The position numbers and the translations under genes are program-made. The notes below the pieces were generated by a model. It was not told the DNA's origin. It ran no database searches and saw only the letters and a list, made by a program, of their open reading frames with translations. Of a DNA stretch of 64,000 bases, positions 8,719-18,538 are shown piece after piece. This DNA is from Deltaproteobacteria bacterium (lineage in GTDB: Bacteria; Myxococcota_A; Polyangia; JAAYKL01): the NCBI GenBank assembly GCA_016935665.1, contig JAFGQN010000234.1, positions 20,953 to 84,952 of the forward strand, written 5' to 3'. Position 1 is the stretch's first letter, and each line of letters starts with the position of its first letter.

Positions 8719-9261
8719 ATGAATCAGAAAGAATGTAAATTTTATAGTGGCGGCCTTCGCGGTGCGGAAGCGACATTTGGCGCCACCGCCGAGAAATATG
8801 GCATCGAAGAAACCACTTTTTCCTTTGAAGGACACAAATTGGCACGCGATAAAAACGTGACCATTCTGGGACCGGAAGAACTGGTCAAAGGTCAGGTGAG
8901 CATGGATATTGTTTCCACTAAAATGGGCCGAAAATATGCGCAGGCGGAAACGTTGAAAAAAGTATTTCAGGTGATTTTCCACATGATCAATTCCGGCTTT
9001 CAGGTGTTTGCAGTTGGCTTTATCAAAGAAGATAAGACGGTGCAGGGGGGCACGGGCTGGGGCATTGAACTGGCCAAATTCTTTAATCGTCCCGTAAGTG
9101 TCTTTGATCAAGACAAGAATCAGTGGTTCACCTGGAAGGGCACGGAATGGGTTGCTGACGAGCCCGTTATCAGCCACAAAACCTTCTGCGGCACCGGCAC
9201 CCGCAATCTCTCTGACGAAGGCAAAAAAGCCATCGAAGAGTTGTTTGCCCGCTCGTTCTAA
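8719..9261 (+). CDS. SLOG-superfamily-like Rossmann protein
   Basis: 180 residues, start ATG 8719 behind CAGGAG. The N-terminus FYSGGLRGAEATFGATAEKY fits the SLOG pattern (strand, SGG..GAE, helix), the middle MINSGFQVFAVGF gives a further strand, and GGTGWGIELAKFFNRPVSVF matches the C-terminal part of the fold where the chain returns to the nucleotide site. SLOG proteins bind nucleotide-derived ligands and include YpsA/YspA and lysine-decarboxylase-like families. The exact subfamily and ligand are unknown. The gene stands alone between the channel pair and a methyltransferase. The fold call is moderate and no function is claimed. Confidence 0.55.
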   Translation: MNQKECKFYSGGLRGAEATFGATAEKYGIEETTFSFEGHKLARDKNVTILGPEELVKGQVSMDIVSTKMGRKYAQAETLKKVFQVIFHMINSGFQVFAVGFIKEDKTVQGGTGWGIELAKFFNRPVSVFDQDKNQWFTWKGTEWVADEPVISHKTFCGTGTRNLSDEGKKAIEELFARSF

Positions 9262-9379
9262 TCGCCATTCGCTGCCTCTCACAATCATCCCAATATGTTG
9301 CGTTATCCCACTTGATGATCATAGTGATTTGTAATGATGCGGTTTTTCGCCCCGTTGAAAACACAGGAAGGATAACAGA

Positions 9380-10006
9380 ATGTCACATTTTAATGATAGC
9401 GCCGCCACCTGGGATACCCCGCAGAAAATTCAAATGATGAAAACGCTGGCCAAAGCCGCTATTCAGTCGCTGCAGCCATTATTGTCGTCGAACGACAAGC
9501 TCGACATTATCGATTTTGGATGTGGCACGGGTCTGTTTGGTCTGGAATTCGCCGACTTTGCCCGCACCATTACCGGTATTGATACATCAGAGGGGATGCT
9601 CGCTGTCTTTGAAGAGAAAACCAATGGCGAAGACCACATTCAGGGACTTTTGCTGGATTTGGAGCAGACGGACGCACTCAAATCAGTCCCCGCAAATCTA
9701 CGGGCCGACCTCATTTTGAGCGCCATGGCGTTTCACCATCTCAAACAACCGGATTTGGTCCTTGGCCGGCTCGCATCGTTGCTCGCCCCGGGAGGCGCCG
9801 TTGCCATTGTGGATTTAGATGAAGAAGACGGCACTTTTCACCCGGACAATGAAGGAATGGGCGTGAAACACTTTGGATTTGCCAAAGCGGCCGTTGAACA
9901 ATGGGCCTATTCCCAAAACCTGAAACTGCAACATCAGATCATTTATGATTTGGCAAAAAGCGACCGTACATATCCCATCTTCCTGGCGGTTGTGACGCAG
10001 CATTAA
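9380..10006 (+). CDS. Class I SAM-dependent methyltransferase
   Basis: 208 residues, start ATG 9380 behind GAAGGATAACAGA. Motif I is IIDFGCGTGLFGLEFA (about 50-65); the acidic ribose-binding residue is in ITGIDTSEGM; motif II/III is DLILSAMAFHHL and the later strand VAIVDLDEEDG. This is the Methyltransf_11/UbiE-like Rossmann fold using S-adenosylmethionine. The His-rich AMAFHHL and the tail do not identify a substrate. Cytoplasmic, monocistronic as far as can be seen. Confidence in the enzyme class is high, in the substrate none. Confidence 0.88.
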   Translation: MSHFNDSAATWDTPQKIQMMKTLAKAAIQSLQPLLSSNDKLDIIDFGCGTGLFGLEFADFARTITGIDTSEGMLAVFEEKTNGEDHIQGLLLDLEQTDALKSVPANLRADLILSAMAFHHLKQPDLVLGRLASLLAPGGAVAIVDLDEEDGTFHPDNEGMGVKHFGFAKAAVEQWAYSQNLKLQHQIIYDLAKSDRTYPIFLAVVTQH

Positions 10007-10058
10007 TAATGACCAGAAAGTCACGGGGCCACTATTGGTTCGAACGTTTCCGGGACGG

Positions 10059-10634
10059 TCAGGGGTCTACTTTTATCCGATATTTATGCAGCAACCCCAC
10101 CACCTCTGGCAGTGAAAACCGTGCGCCCTTCAGTCGATTGCCATCGGGATTGATAATATAGTTTTGGCTATAACGCAGATCTGCGTTTTCAAGGTTGGTC
10201 TGGTCAAATGTGGCGTCCTGCAAATCACAATGCTGAATCATTGCTTTTTTCAAATCCGCCGATGAAAAATCAACGCTATGCAGCTGACAGCGCGTCATGG
10301 ATACCCCTTGCAGTTTCATTTTTTGAAATATGGAATAACTTAACTGGCAGCCATCAAATGCGGCAGAGAACCCAAACGCGTTGCACCTGTCAAAGTGGAG
10401 CCCCTGCATTTTACATTTGTTAAATCGCACATCCTGAATGGATGCATTGGTCAAATCCGCATTGCTCAAGTCACATTCAACAAAGTCTGATTCCAGAAAA
10501 CGCAAATCCCGCAAATCCGCTGACGAAAAATCACATTGAACAAACCGACACGATTCGTATTCCCCCATATCGAGCCCCCTTTGGGAAGCGCTGACATTCT
10601 CAAACGTTTCATCACTGATGTATTTAAATTCCAT
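10059..10634 (-). CDS. Pentapeptide-repeat protein (Qnr/McbG-like architecture)
   Basis: 191 residues from ATG 10634; a longer frame reaches 10754 but would overlap the upstream receiver gene, so the shorter start is preferred. Most of the chain is A(D/N)LXX-type pentapeptide repeats (CDFSSADLRDLRFLESDF, CDLSNADLTNA and so on) that form a right-handed quadrilateral helix. The C-terminus IINPDGNRLKGARFSLPEVV matches the cap of McbG/Qnr-like proteins, which mimic DNA and protect gyrase. Gyrase protection here is only a possibility. It is third in line after a hybrid kinase and a receiver, 68 bases behind the receiver stop. Confidence 0.82.
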   Translation of the reverse strand: MEFKYISDETFENVSASQRGLDMGEYESCRFVQCDFSSADLRDLRFLESDFVECDLSNADLTNASIQDVRFNKCKMQGLHFDRCNAFGFSAAFDGCQLSYSIFQKMKLQGVSMTRCQLHSVDFSSADLKKAMIQHCDLQDATFDQTNLENADLRYSQNYIINPDGNRLKGARFSLPEVVGLLHKYRIKVDP

Positions 10635-10702
10635 GGCAACACAGTAAAACGGAAGAGCGCACTTTTTGTCAATTGTTTGTTTCCGATGGAGAATTGAAAC
10701 AG

Positions 10703-11287
10703 CTATCGCGATGCTTCCTGATCCTTGCGTTTTTTTCGCTGGTACCAGTCGCATCCGGAGTACAGGCTTTCAAAGCAGGATTCGCACAGGCCGTGGGAAA
10801 AGCGGATGTCGGAGTGGTTTTCAATATATTCTTCAATCTCCGTCCACAATCCGTCGTCATTGCGAATTTTCCGGCATTTTGAGCACATGGGCAACATGGA
10901 GCGCAAGCGATTCATTTCGAGGTGCGTGCTCACCCTGGCCAGCAGTTCTTCGGCAATGAAAGGCTTATTGACATAATCCACCGCACCCAATCTAAAGCCC
11001 TGCACAATGGACTCTGTATCGGTTTTAGCGCTTAAAAAAATGACTGGGATAAATCGGGTCAGCTGCTCGCGTTTAAGCATGTCGCATACTTCGAATCCGC
11101 TCATTTGCGGCATCATCACATCCAGCAACACAAGATCCGGTAACCGTTCCCTCACAAATACCATCGCATCTTCGCCCGATGTGGCGACGCCTATGTCGTA
11201 ACCCTTCTGCCCCAGAATATTGCTGATCACCTGGAGATTCTGCAAATTGTCATCCACCACCAGTATCAGGTATTTCCGAACTCCCAT
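10703..11287 (-). CDS. Response regulator with Cys-rich C-terminal tail
   Basis: 194 residues. The receiver spans about 6-122: VVDDN acidic pair, phospho-Asp in LVLLDVMMPQ, Thr/Ser in FLSAK and Lys in VNKPF. There is no DNA-binding output domain. The tail (about 133-180) has MCSKCRKIRND...W..IE.YI..HSD..FSHGLCESC, a recurrent C-terminal module of receivers that may be a zinc-binding four-Cys motif. It lies 75 bases downstream of the hybrid kinase, same strand, so it is the probable partner. Output is presumably protein-protein contact. The receiver call is certain; the zinc-site idea is inference from the paired CxxC motifs. Confidence 0.9.
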   Translation of the reverse strand: MGVRKYLILVVDDNLQNLQVISNILGQKGYDIGVATSGEDAMVFVRERLPDLVLLDVMMPQMSGFEVCDMLKREQLTRFIPVIFLSAKTDTESIVQGFRLGAVDYVNKPFIAEELLARVSTHLEMNRLRSMLPMCSKCRKIRNDDGLWTEIEEYIENHSDIRFSHGLCESCFESLYSGCDWYQRKKRKDQEASR

Positions 11288-11362
11288 GATGACCTCCAGA
11301 GATTCATTTCGTTGGTACCTGTCCGGTTACTTCATCGGCCCCGAGCACTAAAATCGATATCG

Positions 11363-14300
11363 CTACAATCTGTCCACATTTCCTGTCTGTAACAATTCAT
11401 TTATTTGAATCCGAATCGTCTGGATGTCAAAACTTTCCGCGGCTTTTTTCAGTTCTTCACCGTAAACGGTCAAATCTGCACAATGATACATGTCCCCTAA
11501 ATCCATACAGCGTTGTGCGATGGCGTCCACCTCTGAAAAAATCAGACCGGTGGTCATGCCCATAAGCGGCTCCATGCATTGAGTGGTTACAGCAGATTTA
11601 AACGCATCATCACTTTCCCATAACTGGCGATGCAGCCGAGGACGTGTCCGAATATGTTTTGAAGCGGCCTTTGCGGGCAGATACTTTCGAAGTGCAACCA
11701 TCAGTTCCCGCAACTGAATCGGCTTTTGTAAAACGCAATCAAACAGGTGCTGTTTTTCTTCGTTTCGACCGAATACATCCATCGATGCGGTTATGGCCAC
11801 CAGAGGAACTGCATCTTTGTTTTCTTCCCGAATTTTCCGTGCGGCTTCGTAACCGTCCATGACCGGCATCAGCAAATCCATTAATACAATATCCGGCTCA
11901 ACTTCCCGATACAGCCTGACAGCCTCGCTGCCATCCGCCGCCTGGTAGCAGGTCAGGTCTTTATCTGCAAGCATTTCGGCGATAAGCGCTCTGTTTTGTA
12001 TATTGTCGTCTACCACCAATACCACGCCGCCCGCAAACTGAAACGACGACAGGTCGAATTCGGTATCCAACTCCGACACGATTGGTTCATCACCAATTTC
12101 GATGTTATTAAAATAAATTGAAAAAATACTTCCCTTGTCAGGAGAGCTTTGCAATTCTATTTTGCCTCCCATGATTTCCACCAGCTTTTTACTGATGGTT
12201 AACCCAAGCCCGGTGCCGCCATACTGGCGATTGCTTTGTCCCGCCTGCTGTTTAAAGGCGTCAAATATGGTTTTCTGATCCGCTGCGGGGATACCGATTC
12301 CCGTGTCAATAATGTCGATTACCAGCGTTTGACTCGTGCTCCCCGAAATACACATGCGAATAGTGACAGACCCTTCCCTCGTAAATTTGACGCCGTTCCC
12401 CACCAGATTCAGCAGGACCTGACGCAATCGAATTTCGTCCAGCACAACTCGTTTTGGAACGGCTTCATCGATTTCAACGCAAATATCAATATTTTTTTCG
12501 GCGGCGGATACCTGAAAAATATTGACCATTTCATTTGCAAGTTGCCTCAGGTCCACACAATGTTTTTCCACCAACAGCATTCCCGCTTCAACCTTCGACA
12601 AATCCAGAATGTCATTGATGAGCGTCAGCAGACTTCGACCGGCTGTGGAAATCGATGTCACATAGGAGGCAAACCGCTCATCTGTCAGCCTGGATTTCAA
12701 TAATTCACTGAAGCCCATAATAGCGTTGAGAGGTGTCCGAATCTCGTGGCTCATATTGGCCAAAAATTCACTTTTACTGCGATTGGCTCTCTCCGCCTCC
12801 TCTCGTGCAAAAATTGCTGCCAGTTCGTTTTCCTTCATGTGTGTGGTGTCAATGGTCACACCCAGCATGCGAATGGGAATACCATCATCGGAAAACTCAA
12901 TAAACTTGCCAATGCTGTGAAGCCAAATCCATCCGCGTTCCCGGTTAAAAAAGCGAAACTCCACATCATACAATTCCGCGGCGCCATCGGTATGCGCATC
13001 CATGGCAGCTGTTACTTTATCCTGGTCTTCCGGATGCACACGGTGCAACCAGTCTTCAAATTCGTCTCCCTGTTTCAGATTAAATATCTCGTCCCAAATC
13101 CTGTTGCCAATTGTAACGTCCCGTTTCACATCCCAGTCCCATATGGCGATTCCCGAATACACCGCCGCCATATCGATTCTAAAATTGGCTTCTTTAAGGG
13201 ATTTCTCGGTACGCTGCCGAAGGATTATCTCCCACAGCGAATTGGCGTACACAGATAGTTTCCGGACGTCCGCTTCACCGTAATCACTGTTTTTGTTGCC
13301 CACGCCAATAATGCCAATTACCAGTCCCTTGTCAAAAATGGGAATACTCATATGGCGGATTAGGTGACTATGGCCTTTGGGAAGCGCTTTCCGATTGGGC
13401 ATCGACTGATAGTCATTATGAATCGCCGGTTTCAAGGTACGTACGGGATCCGCCCAAACCCCCGCCTTTGACAACGGATAGTGATTTTGCATGATGGCAT
13501 GACATGATTGCAGCGCTTTTTTGGACCATGCCACCAGTTGAATGGATTCCTGATCGCGATTTATGAAATGCAAATAGCCAATCTCGCTGCCGGTAAGCCG
13601 TACCATCTCTTCCAGCGCGAATTCAACAATCACTTTTTCATCTTCGCCGGACATCGAACTCAGCTTCAACAGTGATGTCAATCGTTCTTCATCTTCTTTC
13701 AGAGCAATCTCCGCCTCAATTCGCGTTTTGATCTCATTTTCCAATATCAATTCCTGCGTTTTTACATCGGTGATATCATGTGCCGCAGCGTAAATGAGCC
13801 GATTATCCGGATCCCCAACGGAATTCCACGACAACCATCGGTACTGCCCGTCTTTGCACTGATAACGGTTGATAAATCCAACAACACCGTTGCCGGCCAC
13901 AATATCTTTGGCAGCGGCCATCGTCGCTTCCCGGTCATCCGGATGAACAAATTCCGCAAACGGCCTTGCCTTCAATTCATCGTCAGACCAGCCCAGCGTA
14001 CGTGTCCAGGAGTTGCTCAATTTTGTAAAATAGCCATCAAAACTGGCAAGGCACAGCATCCCCAGAGTCAAATCAAAAAAACGCGACGATTCCTCAATCG
14101 CCAGCTTTTCATCGGTTATGTCCTGTACAACGCCCACGGATTTTTCGAGTTGACCATCCTTAAAAAAATAATTGACACAGCGTTCCCGCACATGTCGGAC
14201 CCGGCCATCCGGCAAGATGATGCGATGACTAATACTGTATTCGGAGTGGTTGGCAATGGACCATTCGAACGCGGTCTGAACGGAATGTCGATCTCCGGGA

Positions 14301-14866
14301 TGCACGCAACTGTAAAATAATTCCAGGGATATCGGCGTATGAACAGGGATACCAAAAATCCGATACACGCTTTCCGACCAGTATATCGTCCCGTCCGCCA
14401 AGGCATCCCAATAGCCGATTTCCGCCAGATTCTGTGCTTCTTTCAATCGGCTCTCGCTGAGTCTAAGCGACAGCTCTGTTGTCTTTTGAATGTTCGTATC
14501 CAGCACATGTGCGATAAACCGCTGAGGCGTCTGCGCATGATCGCGAAACAGATAAATACTTTGGAAAACCCAATACGGCTGTCCATTGCGGGTCACGTAT
14601 CTCTTTTTGAGCGAGAAGGCAGACGCATTTCCGGTGAGTGCATCCCTGAAAAACGCCTCGTCACTTTTCCGGTCTTCATCAAAAGTGATTTCCCCCATTC
14701 GTTTTCCCAGAATTTCGTCTCGGGTGTACCCCAGCATCCTGCAGAACGAATCATTTACCGCAGTCAACACACCGGTAAGATCGAAGACCACAATGCCATG
14801 GAAAGCGGCGTTAAACATCTCTTCAAACTGTTGCCGACACAATTGTAATTCGTGGTCAGAGTCCAT
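11363..14866 (-). CDS. Hybrid sensor histidine kinase with four PAS domains and a GAF domain
   Basis: 1167 residues from ATG 14866, which follows AAGGTGGA; an earlier in-frame start at 14941 lacks such a site. In order: PAS1 (about 10-130), PAS2 (about 150-265), PAS3 (about 275-390), a GAF domain (about 420-570, containing IGYLHFIN and MSIPIFDKG), PAS4 (about 585-705), HisKA with the phospho-His in [15 protein letters not shown], HATPase_c with the N box and GTGLGLTISKKLV, then a receiver with LVVDDN and Asp in IVLMDLLMPV. No membrane segment, so it is a cytoplasmic sensor of small molecules or redox. First gene of a probable operon with the Cys-tailed receiver and the pentapeptide protein. 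After the receiver about 100 residues may form an HPt-like helical part, but I do not see a clear phospho-His motif. Confidence 0.93.
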   Translation of the reverse strand: MDSDHELQLCRQQFEEMFNAAFHGIVVFDLTGVLTAVNDSFCRMLGYTRDEILGKRMGEITFDEDRKSDEAFFRDALTGNASAFSLKKRYVTRNGQPYWVFQSIYLFRDHAQTPQRFIAHVLDTNIQKTTELSLRLSESRLKEAQNLAEIGYWDALADGTIYWSESVYRIFGIPVHTPISLELFYSCVHPGDRHSVQTAFEWSIANHSEYSISHRIILPDGRVRHVRERCVNYFFKDGQLEKSVGVVQDITDEKLAIEESSRFFDLTLGMLCLASFDGYFTKLSNSWTRTLGWSDDELKARPFAEFVHPDDREATMAAAKDIVAGNGVVGFINRYQCKDGQYRWLSWNSVGDPDNRLIYAAAHDITDVKTQELILENEIKTRIEAEIALKEDEERLTSLLKLSSMSGEDEKVIVEFALEEMVRLTGSEIGYLHFINRDQESIQLVAWSKKALQSCHAIMQNHYPLSKAGVWADPVRTLKPAIHNDYQSMPNRKALPKGHSHLIRHMSIPIFDKGLVIGIIGVGNKNSDYGEADVRKLSVYANSLWEIILRQRTEKSLKEANFRIDMAAVYSGIAIWDWDVKRDVTIGNRIWDEIFNLKQGDEFEDWLHRVHPEDQDKVTAAMDAHTDGAAELYDVEFRFFNRERGWIWLHSIGKFIEFSDDGIPIRMLGVTIDTTHMKENELAAIFAREEAERANRSKSEFLANMSHEIRTPLNAIMGFSELLKSRLTDERFASYVTSISTAGRSLLTLINDILDLSKVEAGMLLVEKHCVDLRQLANEMVNIFQVSAAEKNIDICVEIDEAVPKRVVLDEIRLRQVLLNLVGNGVKFTREGSVTIRMCISGSTSQTLVIDIIDTGIGIPAADQKTIFDAFKQQAGQSNRQYGGTGLGLTISKKLVEIMGGKIELQSSPDKGSIFSIYFNNIEIGDEPIVSELDTEFDLSSFQFAGGVVLVVDDNIQNRALIAEMLADKDLTCYQAADGSEAVRLYREVEPDIVLMDLLMPVMDGYEAARKIREENKDAVPLVAITASMDVFGRNEEKQHLFDCVLQKPIQLRELMVALRKYLPAKAASKHIRTRPRLHRQLWESDDAFKSAVTTQCMEPLMGMTTGLIFSEVDAIAQRCMDLGDMYHCADLTVYGEELKKAAESFDIQTIRIQINELLQTGNVDRL

Positions 14867-14992
14867 CTTCCACCTTGATTTATATAACGACGATTGACGA
14901 ATCCGTATAAGAGCCGCCGGAGGACGAAACACTTCAAACAAGTATGGAACTAATTTCAGAAATAAAAAATTGCGGCGGATTTTTTGGTTTGT

Positions 14993-17428
14993 TTACTGTA
15001 ATTCAAAAGCGCCCATGTCCACGGTTTCGCTAATAATACGCGTGTTCCCCTGCAAATCCTCATCCGACCAGACAAACAGACCACTTCCCGCATCCACGCA
15101 ATTGGAACGCGTATCCAGGGTGTAGTCTACATCCAACGCGCCATCATGTTCCTTCCATACATCCACGCGAATCCCCCGCTGGACAACAGAATTCAAGGCA
15201 GGTTCAAAACGCACCCGGCTACCCGTCACTTCAACAACTGTTCTCGCCACACCGTCATCACCCACTTCAATAACATCTCCAGTCTGGGGATTCTCATATA
15301 CTGGCGAAATATCAATCACATTTGCAGAATCCTCGGTGATCGTAAAAGTGGTGGAAACGGGAGTAGTGCGAAACAATGGATTCCCTGTGATGTTTCCTTC
15401 CTGTGCAAACTCGCCGGCCAGGCTCGAATACTCCACATTGAAGCCTTCGGTATCGCCCGCCGGTTGCAGCGTATTGTAGGGATTGGGATGAAAAATACAG
15501 TTCACCGCTTCAATATAGCCACTGTTGCCCCCGGAACTTAACGCCCCTCCGGTCAGTACTCCGCCAGGTTCAGAGTAATTGCCGGAAATGGTGGCTGAGC
15601 TTAAATCCAGCCCACCAAAGTTATGGATGGCTCCACCGATTTTAATCGCTCCATTGCCTTCCATTAACACGTCGGTTATCCTCAGGTGTCCGCGATTTAC
15701 AATGACGCCACCTTTATCCAACGAAAAGTTACTGGAAAAAATGGATCTTTGAATAGCAGCATCTGAACCGGCGCCAAGGCAGATGGCGCCCCCTTCGGTA
15801 TTCGCGCTTTCAGTGCCATCCGGCAGCGCCTTATTCGCTTTAAATGACGTCCCCGCCACCGACAATAGCGCCTTTTCGCCGGTATAGATGGCGCCGCCAG
15901 AATCCGCCGCTCTGTTTTCAACAAACAACGATTCATTGATACTGGCCACACTTGAATCCATCATTGCCACAGCGCCACCGTATTTTTCAACCGTGTTTTT
16001 TTTGAATCGAACGTCCTGAAATTCAACGCCGGCCCTATTCAGAAAAACAGTTCCGGAGGTGCTCTGATGTCCTTCAAAGGAGACATTTGAGAGCATTCCC
16101 TGAGATTGAGTAAAATATATTCCCGCGCCTTTGTCAGCCTCTCCATTGGAAAAATGTGTATCCCTGATGTCGATATGCTCGGATTCAGATACCCATATGG
16201 CGCCTCCGTTTCCGTTGGTTGTATTTTCAACAAACTCGCACGAACGCATCACCAGCTCGGAATCATAGAAGGAAATGGCGCCCCCGCCCCCCGAAAGATC
16301 GTCCGTGGAATTGGCCTCAAAAGTGTTTGAAATGAATTGTGAAGTCGAAATGTCCACCCTGCTTTCAGAAGCAAAAATGGCACTTCCCCCTGACATTTGA
16401 TTTGTATTGTCTTCGAACCGGGCATTCACAATACCAATGTCGGCGTCAGATAGCGCGATGCCCTGTCGATTATCGACAAACCTCATGTCCCGCAAATCCA
16501 CAGTGCTCTGTTTTGCTTTAATCCCCAGTTCAACGTCTTGAAATGAGCTGTTTACCATGGTCAGCATCGCCCCTGTGCCCTCAGACCAAATCCCCATGGC
16601 CATATCGCTGAAATCACATTGGTTTACCGTTACCCATTCATCTACCAGATGTATTCCAACGTACGCCGTTTCAATTCGAAATCCGTCGATCCGCACGTCG
16701 CTGGCCGCCTTTATCAGGACCTCGGACTCCTTGCCCTCGCCCACCCCCCCTGAAAGAATCGTAATGTTGTTTTTTGGACGGCGCTCATCCCGCTCCCGCT
16801 CATCGCCGACGAATCCACCGTACAGAGCGACGCCATTGAACAGCAAAATTGATACCGTCTGATTCGCCCCTTCGGTGGGATAATATTTCCCTTTCGCCAC
16901 CCACACTTCGCGGCAATTATTTGTTTGCGCCCGTTTCAACGCCGCTGGCAGAGACGACAGTGCCTCGTCCCAGCCATAACCGGAATTGTCATTGTCTCCT
17001 GCGGCCTCACTTACGTGAATAACGCAGTCGGGTGTTGGGATGCCATCTGTATCCTCTGGTATCACAGGGATGTCGCAGCATCGCAGGTTTCCGCTGCAGT
17101 TGCCATTGTGCATCTCACCCCCCCAGCTGATGCAGTGTGGAAGACATTCATATTTGCATAACGAATCGCCATCGCTGTCCGTGTCGGCGTCCCCATCGCC
17201 GTCTGAATCTCCGTCGCTGTCACCATCCACATCAGCATCCGGTATGGAATGAGTATCGAAAATTACGTCAGAATCCGACTCCGACGTGTCGTCGTCTTCC
17301 CCCGATGTCGAACGGATGTCATCGGTCTCCTGTCCCAAAAGCTCGTTCACAATACCGGAACGGCTGCAGCCGAACATCGCTATTGCGCCAATCAGATAAT
17401 ATTTCCAAAGCTGGGGCGACGTGTTCAT
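14993..17428 (-). CDS. Right-handed beta-helix surface lipoprotein (choice-of-anchor Q type)
   Basis: 811 residues from ATG 17428, preceded by AAAGGAGT. Residues 1-22 are a lipoprotein signal ending AMFGC. Then an acidic Asp/Ser/Gly stalk (DGDSDGDSDGDGDADTD) and a short Cys-rich segment (CKYECLPHCISWGG). From about 140 the pattern of parallel beta-helix/polymorphic outer-membrane repeats appears: repeated GGAI or GGGGAIS turns and N/S/T ladders. The part near 675-705 (AVNCIFHPNPYNTL...) and the closing SNCVDAGSG...GAFELQ match the choice-of-anchor Q pattern. Probable surface-exposed adhesin or carbohydrate-active scaffold without visible catalytic motif. It stands alone. Confidence 0.82.
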   Translation of the reverse strand: MNTSPQLWKYYLIGAIAMFGCSRSGIVNELLGQETDDIRSTSGEDDDTSESDSDVIFDTHSIPDADVDGDSDGDSDGDGDADTDSDGDSLCKYECLPHCISWGGEMHNGNCSGNLRCCDIPVIPEDTDGIPTPDCVIHVSEAAGDNDNSGYGWDEALSSLPAALKRAQTNNCREVWVAKGKYYPTEGANQTVSILLFNGVALYGGFVGDERERDERRPKNNITILSGGVGEGKESEVLIKAASDVRIDGFRIETAYVGIHLVDEWVTVNQCDFSDMAMGIWSEGTGAMLTMVNSSFQDVELGIKAKQSTVDLRDMRFVDNRQGIALSDADIGIVNARFEDNTNQMSGGSAIFASESRVDISTSQFISNTFEANSTDDLSGGGGAISFYDSELVMRSCEFVENTTNGNGGAIWVSESEHIDIRDTHFSNGEADKGAGIYFTQSQGMLSNVSFEGHQSTSGTVFLNRAGVEFQDVRFKKNTVEKYGGAVAMMDSSVASINESLFVENRAADSGGAIYTGEKALLSVAGTSFKANKALPDGTESANTEGGAICLGAGSDAAIQRSIFSSNFSLDKGGVIVNRGHLRITDVLMEGNGAIKIGGAIHNFGGLDLSSATISGNYSEPGGVLTGGALSSGGNSGYIEAVNCIFHPNPYNTLQPAGDTEGFNVEYSSLAGEFAQEGNITGNPLFRTTPVSTTFTITEDSANVIDISPVYENPQTGDVIEVGDDGVARTVVEVTGSRVRFEPALNSVVQRGIRVDVWKEHDGALDVDYTLDTRSNCVDAGSGLFVWSDEDLQGNTRIISETVDMGAFELQ

Positions 17429-17827
17429 TGGAACTCCTTTTCTATCGGGGAGCCGCAGCGTCCATCGCATCATATCCATGGAGAAAACAACATCACGGCA
17501 TTCCGTACCCGGTTCCAGTTGAATCCCATCATATCAGGTAATTTGTGGAGATCGAACTGAATTATCAGTCGCACACAGAAGCAGGTGTTCTCACACCATA
17601 AACGCCAAATGAAAGGGACAGTTATTGCGCGGATTCATCCATCAATTTGAAATACACTTTCAGTAAACCGGTAACGAAATGACCGTATCTGCATCCCGAA
17701 GCCGCAGTTCGCTGCCCCGAAGCGCTGCCGGTGGCCGAGCATATCCACAACTGCATGGTGGAAGGACAGAGCGTCACCCCTCTGCTCGGAACCGGTAACT
17801 GGTCCCCCCCCTCTTTTCTACTCAGCA
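17429..17827. other. Intergenic region without a supported gene
   Basis: 399 bases between the DUF1963 gene and the beta-helix lipoprotein, both on the minus strand. It contains the AGGAGT ribosome site of the lipoprotein at 17433-17438. A 68-residue minus-strand frame (17622-17828) has no family resemblance and is not called. Confidence 0.4.
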
Positions 17828-18538
17828 CTATCGCCCCTGATAATACAGTTCAAACGCACCGTCGTCGTTCGTAAGCAGGAATAAACGTCCCGATTCAAGT
17901 GTGGTCCAAATACGGATGTCGTTCAGGACATGCATGTCGCTCAGCTGCATCACATAACGCCATTTGGCGACCGTCACCCCCCAAAACGGTTCATGTATCC
18001 ACGATGGAACACCGCCTACCTTGGTTGCGTTGTAGACGTCCCGGCTGGATGTCTGATGCAGCTCCCAGGTATACCCCCTGGGCCAATCGTGATTGGAAGT
18101 ACCGAAAAGCAGCGCATTGGCGATTTCTTTGGGGCAGGATTCGATTTTCCGGATGAACCCGTTAATATGGAGGCCTCGTTCCATATGGGGCAACTCCGCC
18201 GGTCGCGCGCATTCATTGGTATGCTCAGGAACATGTACAATAACAGAATGTGTCCCCCGGCTGTTTTCGGGAATGCCAATATGCGATTCGCAGTCGTGTT
18301 GGGAATCAAAGTTGCGACACATGAAAATATAAACAATTGAATCAGGCAAAATGTCAGCCGACTTCACATCCAGATGCAATGCGCCATATTCGAACTGAGC
18401 AATAAATGCCAAAGGCTTGCCGCACAGTTGACAATTTGGCCACATTTCCTGCGGAAATCCTACAGGTAGACCACTTATTCGCGACATCGCTTTTCCCCAG
18501 GTGGACAATTCTGGAATCCAGACTGTTTCCGGGTGCAT
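17828..18538 (-). CDS. DUF1963 (YwqG-like) domain protein
   Basis: 236 residues from ATG 18538, which follows GGGAGG at ideal spacing; GTG 18544 is an alternative. The sequence CQLCGKPLAFIAQ early, a strand VYIFMCRN in the middle, and TKVGGVPSWIH followed by LLFGTSN-like and FLLTNDDGAFELYYQ fit the DUF1963/YwqG family of cytoplasmic proteins of unknown function. The paired Cys at the start could bind metal. No operon partner is obvious: the next gene upstream is divergent and the downstream lipoprotein is 399 bases away. Confidence 0.75.
   Translation of the reverse strand: MHPETVWIPELSTWGKAMSRISGLPVGFPQEMWPNCQLCGKPLAFIAQFEYGALHLDVKSADILPDSIVYIFMCRNFDSQHDCESHIGIPENSRGTHSVIVHVPEHTNECARPAELPHMERGLHINGFIRKIESCPKEIANALLFGTSNHDWPRGYTWELHQTSSRDVYNATKVGGVPSWIHEPFWGVTVAKWRYVMQLSDMHVLNDIRIWTTLESGRLFLLTNDDGAFELYYQGR

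Noticed and set aside
10010..10058. tRNA-like GGTTCGAA segment
   Set aside because: No acceptor or anticodon stem pairs around it; chance T-loop-like string in a short gap.
10059..10634. Quinolone-resistance (Qnr) gene
   Set aside because: Only the fold and cap motif are shared; pentapeptide proteins have many roles and the kinase-receiver context does not point to resistance.
17622..17828. 68-residue minus-strand frame
   Set aside because: No ribosome site, odd composition and no family resemblance; treated as intergenic.
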